The notes: generated by a model not told the origin, from the sequence alone. A stretch of DNA of 5,492 bases from an uncultured Campylobacter sp. (GCF_938030815.1 NZ_CALHII010000147.1:1-5492), one strand, 5' to 3'. Numbered from the stretch's first letter, positions 1 through 5,076 are shown. Program-made: numbers and translations.

Positions 1-89
1 TTAAAGTGAGTGCGCAAAGCCATCTGAAGGCGATGTGTTTGAACCTGTTGAAAGCCGCCAACAGGCTAAGTGTGCCTGTTGCCGCCTAA
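1..89 (+). CDS. IS5-family transposase, C-terminal 28 codons (cut by window start)
   Basis: Reading from position 3 in the plus strand gives 28 codons ending in TAA at 87-89. The peptide begins KVSAQSHLKAM and ends NRLSVPVAA. This matches the C-terminal tail of Neisseria IS1106-type (IS5 family, DDE) transposases as I recall them, where a helix of the form SHLKAMCLNLLKAANRL is typical. The DDE catalytic residues would lie upstream and are not in the window, so activity cannot be judged. The frame runs open to the window edge, as expected for the end of a longer gene. A 13-bp hairpin starts 10 bases after the stop. It faces the minus-strand adhesin frame and overlaps its IS-derived tail (66-89). 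Confidence 0.65.
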   Translation, partial: KVSAQSHLKAMCLNLLKAANRLSVPVAA

Positions 90-1976
90 AAGGCGCGGCC
101 CGGATGCCTGATTATCAGGTATCCGGGGAGGATTAAGGGGGCACTTGGGTAAAATCAGGAGGTATTGGGGGAGAGAAACAGCCGAAAACCTGTGTTTGGG
201 TTTCGGCTGTTGTTGTTTTTCCAGCTCTTCGGCTGCCGCTTTGGCACGGTTGCCCCTATAGGTGCCGACGGCACTGTGGATGGCGGCAGTCGATTGGGCA
301 ATGGTTTGCTGTTTGTCGAGTAGGTTTTGCAGATCGGGAACGCTGTCGGCACCGTGATGGGCAGTGGTCGAATCGGTATGGATGCCGAGAGCGCGGGCAC
401 TGGTCTGCCGGCCGTCGATGGTGATGTTGCCTTCGCTGAGCAGCGAGCGGGTATAGCCTTGGCTGTCGCCGCTTTCATGCTGCGGCAGGGTGGGGCTGTA
501 GTTGAGGCCTTTGTTCATGTTCTGGCCGGCGGTTTGGGACGCACGGCCGAAGGCGCTTTGATTGAAGCCGTCGCTGCCTTTCAGGCTGCCGCCATAACCG
601 GCACCGATGCCCATGCTTTGGGCACTGTAGCTGCTTTCGTTGCGGATGTCTTCGAAGCTGAAACTGCGGGCGGTGAGTTCGTTGTGGTCTTTGTCTGCGG
701 TAGAAGCGATGGCGCCGCCTTTGAGTCGGACGCTGTCGGCGGTGATGTGGTAGCCGCCTTCGCCGGCAAAGAGACCGCTCTGGCTGCCGACGCTGCGGCT
801 GTAGCCGCTGGCTTTGCTTTGGTTGTAGTTGCCGGATACGTTCCATGCGGTACCAAGGGCAACTTGGGCACGGATGCCGCCGCCGCTTTGTTTGCTTTCC
901 TGTTCGACAGTGTCCTGTGGGCTTTCGATGTGCAGTGTGCCGCCGACTTCAGCGTCGATGCGTTTTGCATGGGCTTGGGCACCGTTCAGCACGGTATTGC
1001 CCTTGCTGCTGAGCTGCAGTTTGTCGGACTGCAGCAGGGTGTTTTGATGGGTTTGGCTGTCCGAACGGTTTTTGCCTTTGCCGTAGGCGGCTTCGGCATA
1101 GATATAGACGCCGGTTTGGGCACCAACGGAAACCCCGACGCCGACTTGTACGCCGGCATTGCGGTTTTTGCCGTCCTGATGTTGGCTGTCTTGGGCGGAG
1201 AGCAGCCGGATGTCGCGCGCGGAATCGAGGCGGATGGTGTCGCCCGCAGTAATGTTGCTGCCTTGGACGGTAATGTCGCCCTCGCGGCTGCGGATATTGA
1301 TGTCGCCGCCAGCTTTCAGGCTGCTTTCGCGGCTTTGGCGGTAGTGTTGGTTTTGCTCTTTGCTGGCGGTTTTAAAGCCGAAGCCGGCTTCGACGGACAA
1401 GAGGACGGCACCTTGCTGTCCGGTTTGGTTTTTAAGGGCGTCGGCCACTTTGCCGACGCCATCGGCCAGTTGGTAGGCTTGGGCACCGGCGGCTAGACCC
1501 TGCAGGGCGCGGGTGCGGTTGTCGGCTTTGCAATCTTGCAATTTTTTGATGATTTTATTGAAATGTTCTTTATCATACGCCAAATCTCGTGTCATTGTCA
1601 TATATTTTATTACCTCGTTTATATCTAAAGAGTAATAAAAATGGGTTATTGCACAGAGCAAACAAGAATCCCCTATCTTACCTACCTCGCAAGCTCTTAT
1701 TAATCGCTTTAATCCAGTTTCGATCTTATTTGTTTTAACTAAAATTTCTCCGGACAAGCTGCATGCTAATAAATTTTCAATTTGATCTTTTTCAAAGCAA
1801 CGCTTATCCGCGATACTTAATAAATTCTGACAAGCGCTATATCTCCCATCGCCGAAACCGCACTCCTTTATAAGTCGCGAAATTTCTAGTGAATAAATTT
1901 TGTCACAATCATCGTAAATATGGGAAGTAACACAGCGACCGACCACATTCGCGTGTTCTCTTGCGGGTAGCTTCAA
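66..1976 (-). CDS. Chimeric open frame: truncated hemagglutinin-repeat (TpsA/CdiA-like) adhesin fragment
   Basis: This 636-codon frame opens at a TTG (1976-1974) with no convincing ribosome binding site, so the start is only formal. Residues 1-150 are a Cys-rich protein described separately. Residues about 151-590 (1526-207) are filamentous-hemagglutinin type sequence: GGDINIRSREGDITVQGS, SARDIRLLSAQDS and GGTLHIESPQDT are the beta-helix repeats of FHA/CdiA proteins, and the Gly-rich GVQVGVGVSVGAQTGV and IGAGYGGSL stretches are typical of their hemagglutinin-repeat region. Such proteins are secreted by a TpsB partner through two-partner secretion for adhesion or contact-dependent inhibition. 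Here the N-terminal TPS domain, the pretoxin motif and the toxin tip are all missing. Residues about 591-636 (PKPKHRF onward) are antisense IS sequence. I therefore regard it as a non-functional relic, or an assembly artefact, rather than a working adhesin. Confidence 0.7.
   Translation of the reverse strand: MKLPAREHANVVGRCVTSHIYDDCDKIYSLEISRLIKECGFGDGRYSACQNLLSIADKRCFEKDQIENLLACSLSGEILVKTNKIETGLKRLIRACEVGKIGDSCLLCAITHFYYSLDINEVIKYMTMTRDLAYDKEHFNKIIKKLQDCKADNRTRALQGLAAGAQAYQLADGVGKVADALKNQTGQQGAVLLSVEAGFGFKTASKEQNQHYRQSRESSLKAGGDINIRSREGDITVQGSNITAGDTIRLDSARDIRLLSAQDSQHQDGKNRNAGVQVGVGVSVGAQTGVYIYAEAAYGKGKNRSDSQTHQNTLLQSDKLQLSSKGNTVLNGAQAHAKRIDAEVGGTLHIESPQDTVEQESKQSGGGIRAQVALGTAWNVSGNYNQSKASGYSRSVGSQSGLFAGEGGYHITADSVRLKGGAIASTADKDHNELTARSFSFEDIRNESSYSAQSMGIGAGYGGSLKGSDGFNQSAFGRASQTAGQNMNKGLNYSPTLPQHESGDSQGYTRSLLSEGNITIDGRQTSARALGIHTDSTTAHHGADSVPDLQNLLDKQQTIAQSTAAIHSAVGTYRGNRAKAAAEELEKQQQPKPKHRFSAVSLPQYLLILPKCPLNPPRIPDNQASGPRLLGGNRHT
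99..127 (+). other. Hairpin just after the transposase stop
   Basis: Arms 99-111 and 115-127 pair over 13 positions with one G-U wobble and a 3-base loop (TTA at 112-114). It lies 10 bases after the transposase stop codon. No T-run follows (GGAGGATTAAG), so it is not a standard intrinsic terminator. It may protect the transposase mRNA 3' end or simply be a structural part of the IS. Confidence 0.5.
177..220 (+). terminator. Terminator-like hairpin at the IS / adhesin border
   Basis: AACAGCCGAAA at 177-187 is the exact reverse complement of TTTCGGCTGTT at 201-211, giving an 11-bp perfect stem with a 13-base loop. On the plus strand it is followed by a T-rich run (GTTGTTTTT, 212-220), so it could end transcription coming from the transposase. 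Similar hairpins close Neisseria IS units as I remember them. The last T residues are also codons of the adhesin on the other strand, so the T-run may be coincidental. Confidence 0.45.
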
Positions 1977-2108
1977 AAACTCGTCGCTTAAAATTTTAAT
2001 TCCCGCGGAATTTTGTCCTTATGCCTCACTCGGCCCCGTATCTTGCATCGCAAAAGCAGCCCCGCTAAAACCGAGCCACAGCGCAAACGCCAAAAATACT
2101 CGCTTCAT
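1527..2108 (-). pseudogene. Exported Cys-rich (possibly Sel1/HCP-like) protein, broken by in-frame stop and 3' fusion
   Basis: An ATG at 2108-2106 begins a clear Sec signal peptide: MKR, a hydrophobic core (VFLAFALWLGF), and an AFA cleavage motif at residues 18-20. The mature part starts MQDTGPSEA and then meets TAA at codon 30 (2021-2019). The same frame continues past it without another stop for 164 codons to the junction near 1527. The downstream part has ten cysteines in about 150 residues and helical segments such as IRACEVGKIGDSCLLC, loosely like the AC..G....C pattern of Sel1-like, Helicobacter cysteine-rich proteins; that assignment is a guess. AT-rich codons agree with the Campylobacter side of the window. 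At lysine 194 the frame passes into adhesin sequence, so the native C-terminus is lost or absent. Nothing visible shows the function. Confidence 0.6.
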
Positions 2109-2454
2109 TTTCTCTCCTTGTTCATTTTATTATTCGCTTATGATACCTAAAAAGCGATAAATTTTATTTATTTTACGCAGGATTTGGGCTGCAAGGTCGT
2201 AAATTTTTAAGACATTTTAAATTTGCCTCGCGGAATTTTAAGTAGGATAAATTTTAAATTCCAAAATGCAATCCTTAAGCAAGTTAAATTTCGGCGCGAT
2301 ACAAGGTAAATTTGAGTAGGCTAAAATTCTTGCACGTTGGAATTTAAAAGAAAAACTAGGCGTCGCGATCTGGCAAACACAAAAATGCGAAGCTAAAATT
2401 TATCGCATGTCGAAATTTAAACCGCCTTTTTGGCTAAATTTAAGCTAAAAACGC
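2109..2454. other. AT-rich intergenic region with short repeats, no gene seen
   Basis: No credible coding frame is present. The region is full of AAATTT/AAATTTT runs. An imperfect 22-base repeat built around AGTAGG occurs at 2234-2255 and 2308-2329 (17 of 22 matching). GGAATTT at 2232-2238 and AAATTCC at 2256-2262 form an inverted repeat. CGCGGAATTTT occurs here at 2229-2239 and again at 2004-2014 inside the broken gene. A 6-bp hairpin (TCGCTT 2134-2139, AAGCGA 2152-2157) sits in the divergent promoter zone. It could be decayed coding sequence or a dispersed-repeat relic. Confidence 0.5.
2113..2145 (-). promoter_or_regulatory. Ribosome binding site and possible -10 box for the broken Cys-rich gene
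   Basis: On the minus strand AAGGAGA (2119-2113) stands 5 bases (from AGGAG) before the ATG at 2108, which decides that start over the TTG at 1976. A weak -10 candidate, TATCAT (2145-2140), lies about 31 bases upstream of the ATG. The ribosome site is convincing; the -10 is tentative. Confidence 0.55.
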
Positions 2455-2460
2455 TATAAT
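2455..2460 (+). promoter_or_regulatory. -10 box of the tRNA-Arg promoter
   Basis: TATAAT in the context CGCTATAATCC lies 20 bases before the tRNA 5' end, which suits a start near 2467. There is no clear -35 hexamer, as is usual for Campylobacter sigma70 promoters; the upstream sequence is T/A rich instead. Confidence 0.65.
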
Positions 2461-2479
2461 CCCGTTTCTTTTATTTCGT

Positions 2480-2556
2480 GCGCTCGTAGCTCAGCTGGAT
2501 AGAGCATTTGATTGCGGTTCAAAAGGTCGGGGATTCGAATTCCTCCGGGCGCACCA
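2480..2556 (+). tRNA. tRNA-Arg (anticodon GCG), CCA encoded
   Basis: A complete 77-base cloverleaf. The acceptor stem GCGCTCG pairs with CGGGCGC (one G-U), followed by discriminator A and encoded CCA (2554-2556). The D stem is GCTC/GAGC, and the D loop AGCTGGATA carries an A consistent with the arginine identity base A20. The anticodon stem is TTTGA/TCAAA around the loop TTGCGGT, giving anticodon GCG, which reads arginine codons CGC and CGU. The variable loop is AGGTC and the T arm is GGGGA-TTCGAAT-TCCTC. It sits upstream of aguA on the same strand, with 64 bases between them and no hairpin terminator, so some readthrough into aguA is possible. Confidence 0.93.
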
Positions 2557-2587
2557 TCCACAAATATCTTTTTAAACCGACCTTCGC

Positions 2588-2593
2588 TATAAT
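2588..2593 (+). promoter_or_regulatory. -10 box of the agu operon promoter
   Basis: TATAAT sits 27 bases before the aguA ATG, in the same 11-base context (CGCTATAATCC, 2585-2595) as the tRNA promoter. A transcript starting near 2600 would have a short leader of about 20 bases carrying GGAG at 2612-2615, 5 bases before the ATG. No -35 is evident. Confidence 0.6.
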
Positions 2594-2620
2594 CCGTGAA
2601 ATTTTAATCTTGGAGCAAAA

Positions 2621-3667
2621 ATGAGAGCATTCGCCGAATGGGAAGAGCAAGAGGCGCTTTTGGCGTCTTTGCCGCACGCAGGTACCGACTGGGCGCCGTA
2701 TTTAGGCGAGATACGGGCGGCTTACCGCGACTTTATCGCTGCTGCAGCGAGGTTTGAGCCGGTCGTCGCGATCGCGCCGAGCCGCGAGGATTTTGAGCAA
2801 ATTTGCGGCGGCTTAGCAAACGTCAGCTTCGCACAAATCGACACCGATGATACATGGATCCGCGATTACGGAGCGATCGACGTGGAGGAGGGCGGCAAAA
2901 TCACGGGACTAAATTTTCGTTTCAACGCCTGGGGCGGCAAGTTTGCAAGCGCCAAGGACGATGCGTTAAATTCCAAGCTTTACGCCGCGAGCGCCCGTCT
3001 GCTGCGAGACGTGGATCTGATCTTAGAAGGCGGCAGCGTCGATTTTGACGGCGCGGGCACGATGCTAACTACTAGCGCGTGTTTGCTGAATGAAAATCGC
3101 AATTCCCTTAGCAAGGCCGAGTTGGACGCGCGGCTGCGTGAAATTTTCGGGCTAAGAAACATAATCTGGCTCGAGAACGGCTTTATAAAGGGCGACGACA
3201 CCGATAGCCACGTCGATACCCTCGCGCGCTTTCTAAACCCGCGCACTGTGGCTATTTCGTCGTGCGACGATCCGAGCGATCTGCACTATGCAGAGCTTGG
3301 CGCGATGAGGAATGAAATTTCATCGCTCGGATACGACGTGATCGAACTGCCGATCCCGCGCGCGATCTTTTATCGGGGGCGCAGGCTGCCCGCGACTTAC
3401 GCAAATTTCGTATTTTTAAACGGCGCGCTCATCGTGCCTACCTACGCAGACCCCGCAAATCCGCGCGATCAAAACCACACGGCGGACGAGCTGGCGCTCT
3501 CGCGTCTGCGTGCGGCGTGCACGGATCGCGAAGTAGTGGGAGTGAACGCACGCGTTTTCATCCGCCAAAACGGCTCGCTGCACTGCTCGTGTATGAATAA
3601 ATTCGGCTTTAAATTTAGACCTAAGGAAAAATATGAAAATTTTAAAAGTTGGGCTGATTTCGCATAA
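2621..3667 (+). CDS. aguA: Agmatine deiminase (agmatine iminohydrolase)
   Basis: A 348-residue member of the agmatine deiminase / Porphyromonas-type peptidylarginine deiminase family (guanidine-modifying superfamily), cytoplasmic with no signal peptide. It hydrolyses agmatine to N-carbamoylputrescine and ammonia. Family motifs appear in order: DDTWIRDYG (76-84, substrate-guanidine Asp), FNAWGG (101-106), LEGGSVDFDG (135-144), the catalytic His-Asp pair H197 and D199 in DTDSHVD, and the nucleophile Cys322 in GSLHCSC. Length fits the family (about 330-370). The ATG at 2621 follows GGAG by 5 bases. The last 35 bases overlap aguB, so the two are read as one operon making putrescine. The neighbour being N-carbamoylputrescine amidase favours agmatine over peptidyl-arginine as substrate. 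A second cysteine (C324) two residues after the nucleophile is a small oddity. Codons are GC-rich compared with the downstream pilin gene. Confidence 0.92.
   Translation: MRAFAEWEEQEALLASLPHAGTDWAPYLGEIRAAYRDFIAAAARFEPVVAIAPSREDFEQICGGLANVSFAQIDTDDTWIRDYGAIDVEEGGKITGLNFRFNAWGGKFASAKDDALNSKLYAASARLLRDVDLILEGGSVDFDGAGTMLTTSACLLNENRNSLSKAELDARLREIFGLRNIIWLENGFIKGDDTDSHVDTLARFLNPRTVAISSCDDPSDLHYAELGAMRNEISSLGYDVIELPIPRAIFYRGRRLPATYANFVFLNGALIVPTYADPANPRDQNHTADELALSRLRAACTDREVVGVNARVFIRQNGSLHCSCMNKFGFKFRPKEKYENFKSWADFA
3623..3627 (+). promoter_or_regulatory. Ribosome binding site of aguB inside aguA
   Basis: AAGGA ends 5 bases before the ATG at 3633 and lies within the last codons of aguA. It fixes the aguB start despite the 35-base overlap and suggests translational coupling of the two enzymes. 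Confidence 0.7.
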
Positions 3668-4805
3668 ATTTGAAGGTACCAAGGCGCGCACGATAGCGCA
3701 TAGTATCGAGCTCATCGCGCGCGCAGCGGTGAAAGGTGCGCAGTTAATCGTTTTGCAAGAGCTTCATCAGACGCATTATTTTTGCCAGCGCGAAAATACC
3801 GAAAATTTTGACTACGCGCAGGATTTCGAGCGCGATTTGCGGCTGTGGAGCGAGGTGGCGAAGAGATTTGGCGTCGTGCTGGTAAGCTCGCTTTTTGAGC
3901 GCCGCGCCGCGGGGCTGTATCACAACACCGCCGTGGTCTTCGAGCGCGACGGCAGGATCGCCGGCAAGTACCGCAAGATGCACATACCCGACGATCCGCA
4001 GTTTTACGAAAAATTTTATTTCACGCCTGGCGATCTGGGCTTTGAGCCCATAGATACGAGCGTGGGACGGCTCGGCGTGCTGGTGTGCTGGGATCAGTGG
4101 TATCCCGAGGCGGCGCGCGCGATGGCGCTACGCGGTGCCGAGCTACTCATATATCCGACCGCGATCGGGTGGTTTGATGGCGACGGCGAGGACGAAAAAG
4201 CGCGTCAGCTGGAGGCCTGGGTCGCGGTACAGCGCGGGCATGCGGTGGCAAACTCCCTGCCCGTAATCGCCGTAAATCGCGTGGGCTTTGAAAGCGCCGC
4301 GCTTAGCGAGGTCTCGCCAGATGAAATTTTATCTGGAGGCGAAGCAAATTTGAATGTGCGCGATAAAATTTTGCGCTCCGCGGATACGGGCGGCGAGAGT
4401 AAAATTTTAAGCGAGGGCGGAATTTTATCCTTTAATAATGGGGCGCTAACGGATAGCGGCAAAATGGCGATCGGCAGCGAAATTTTGCCCGCAAAGGATG
4501 AGGCGGCACGAGAAAATTTAAAAATTTCGATAGAGATTAAATTTAACGGCGAAACTTTAGAGGTGCTGCCGAATAAACAGCGCGTAGATCAGCTTGCCAG
4601 CGAAGATGGGATTAGGTTTTGGGGCAATAGCTTTGTTTTTGGCGCACAGGGCGAACAGCTGTTTCGCGCAAATAGCACCGATGAGCTATGCGAAGTCGTA
4701 ACCATCGATATGCAAAGATGCGAAAACATGCGTCGCTGGTGGCCGTTTTTGCGAGATAGACGCGTGGAAGAGTATGTAATTCTCACGAAAAAATACGGGC
4801 TGTAG
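3633..4805 (+). CDS. aguB: N-carbamoylputrescine amidase (nitrilase superfamily) with a large internal insert
   Basis: This 390-residue carbon-nitrogen hydrolase converts N-carbamoylputrescine to putrescine, CO2 and ammonia in the cytoplasm. The nitrilase triad is visible: Glu43 (LQELHQTHYF), Lys115 (KYRKMHIPDD) and Cys152 (LVCWDQWYPEAARAM). The CWDQWYPEAAR context, the N-terminal HQTHYFCQ and the FWGNSFVFGAQGE strand (329-341) are specific to the AguB subgroup. The usual length is about 290; the extra length is an insert of roughly 95-105 residues between VNRVGFE (214-220) and GIRFWGNSF (326-334), which normally lie only a few residues apart. The triad lies before the insert, and the C-terminal WWPFLRDRR motif is intact, so the enzyme is probably active. 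The start follows a good AAGGA and overlaps aguA by 35 bases. No clear intrinsic terminator follows the TAG at 4803-4805. Confidence 0.92.
   Translation: MKILKVGLISHKFEGTKARTIAHSIELIARAAVKGAQLIVLQELHQTHYFCQRENTENFDYAQDFERDLRLWSEVAKRFGVVLVSSLFERRAAGLYHNTAVVFERDGRIAGKYRKMHIPDDPQFYEKFYFTPGDLGFEPIDTSVGRLGVLVCWDQWYPEAARAMALRGAELLIYPTAIGWFDGDGEDEKARQLEAWVAVQRGHAVANSLPVIAVNRVGFESAALSEVSPDEILSGGEANLNVRDKILRSADTGGESKILSEGGILSFNNGALTDSGKMAIGSEILPAKDEAARENLKISIEIKFNGETLEVLPNKQRVDQLASEDGIRFWGNSFVFGAQGEQLFRANSTDELCEVVTIDMQRCENMRRWWPFLRDRRVEEYVILTKKYGL
4293..4607 (+). repeat. In-frame low-complexity insert within aguB with repeated AAATTTT motifs
   Basis: The segment encodes about residues 221-325, absent from typical AguB proteins. 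AAATTTT occurs at 4324-4330, 4366-4372, 4402-4408 and 4480-4486, with a GGAATTTTA variant at 4419-4427 and AAATTT cores near 4514-4527 and 4539-4544. In protein these give recurring [E/K]IL units at 231-233, 245-247, 258-260 and 283-285, plus IL at 264-265, separated by Gly/Ser/Asp/Glu-rich spacers. It looks like a flexible surface loop. The borders are estimated from the conserved flanks, not from an alignment. Confidence 0.65.
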
Positions 4806-4998
4806 TATCCTGTATCTCGAATAGACATATGGTTTATCGCGTGATGGACGAAAATGAAAGCAAATAATTTTTATGGTATCAATGTGCAGAGTCGCCACTA
4901 CAATACATTAATAGACCAAATGGATTTAAAATTTTGATTTTACAATGCCCGCAAAATCGAGCTTTGTAAATAAATTGTAAAAAATTTGCTAAAAACTA
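4806..4998. other. Intergenic region with three TTGTAAA sites before the pseudopilin promoter
   Basis: No gene is supported here. TTTACAA (4939-4945) is an inverted copy of TTGTAAA, which occurs at 4964-4970 and 4975-4981; the two direct copies are 11 bases apart, about one helical turn. Together the outer parts form a 9-bp inverted repeat (4938-4946 with 4974-4982). All lie just upstream of the -35 box at 4999, a position that suits an activator or repressor site. The AT-rich background means chance is possible. Confidence 0.4.
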
Positions 4999-5027
4999 TT
5001 GACAATTTTTAAATTTTTCTCTATAAT
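4999..5027 (+). promoter_or_regulatory. Consensus sigma70 promoter of the pseudopilin gene
   Basis: TTGACA at 4999-5004 and TATAAT at 5022-5027 are both exact consensus hexamers with the ideal 17-base spacer. The expected start is near 5034, leaving a leader of about 50 bases before the ATG at 5083. A full -35 box is unusual for Campylobacter and suggests strong transcription. Confidence 0.85.
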
Positions 5028-5039
5028 TACGCCAAGTTT

Positions 5040-5055
5040 CGCATATAGGTATGCG
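5040..5055 (+). other. Leader hairpin near the mRNA 5' end
   Basis: CGCATA (5040-5045) pairs exactly with TATGCG (5050-5055) around a TAGG loop. It begins about 6 bases after the predicted transcription start, where it could shield the 5' end from degradation. It leaves the ribosome binding site free. Confidence 0.5.
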
Positions 5056-5070
5056 GAATGAATTTTATTT

Positions 5071-5076
5071 AAGGAG
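5071..5076 (+). promoter_or_regulatory. Strong ribosome binding site of the pseudopilin gene
   Basis: AAGGAG ends 6 bases before the ATG at 5083. It is a near-perfect Shine-Dalgarno sequence, consistent with high expression, and it decides the start. Confidence 0.8.

Larger units (their letters stand above)
1..211 (+). mobile_element. Right-hand end of an IS5/IS1106-type insertion sequence (partial)
   Basis: This stretch holds the 3' end of a transposase gene, a short GC-rich trailer and two hairpins. The transposase C-terminus and the trailer resemble Neisseria IS1106-like elements of the IS5 family as I remember them; this was not checked by a search. The element's left part lies outside the window. 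The usual terminal inverted repeat of this group is not visible before the hemagglutinin coding sequence begins near 207-215, so the right end is probably truncated or rearranged. The exact border cannot be placed without a reference IS. Confidence 0.6.

Noticed and set aside
19..28. GCCATCTGAA, one mismatch from the Neisseria uptake core GCCGTCTGAA
   Set aside because: One mismatch, and it lies in the His-Leu-Lys codons of the transposase tail.
580..1324. TTCAGGCTGC at 580-589 and 1315-1324, like DNA uptake sequences of Kingella-type Neisseriaceae (reverse complement GCAGCCTGAA)
   Set aside because: Both copies fall on Ser-Leu-Lys codons of the adhesin (GGSLKG and SSLKAG), so coding sequence explains them. 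No exact standard Neisseria uptake sequence was found.
327..1496. Long plus-strand open frame (389 codons) opposite the hemagglutinin
   Set aside because: It is a shadow of the GC-rich adhesin frame: Ala/Gly/Val-rich protein with no recognisable motif, while the minus frame shows clear beta-helix repeats.
1974..1976. TTG as the true start of the 636-codon frame
   Set aside because: There is no ribosome site in front of it, and the same frame continues upstream to an ATG with a strong ribosome site and signal peptide, broken only by TAA at 2021-2019.
66..2108. A working contact-dependent inhibition system
   Set aside because: There is no TPS secretion domain, pretoxin motif, toxin domain, immunity gene or TpsB partner in the window; only the internal repeat region remains.
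2109..2454. Possible CRISPR or regular repeat array in the AT-rich spacer
   Set aside because: The repeats are only two imperfect 22-base copies plus scattered AAATTTT runs, without regular spacing or unique spacers.
4829..4867. Small open frame of 12 codons after aguB (starts MVYRVMDEN)
   Set aside because: Too short, with no ribosome binding site and no link to a known leader peptide.
2980..4898. Several minus-strand frames of 70-99 codons opposite aguA and aguB
   Set aside because: They are antisense shadows of two well-supported enzymes and have no family motifs or ribosome sites.
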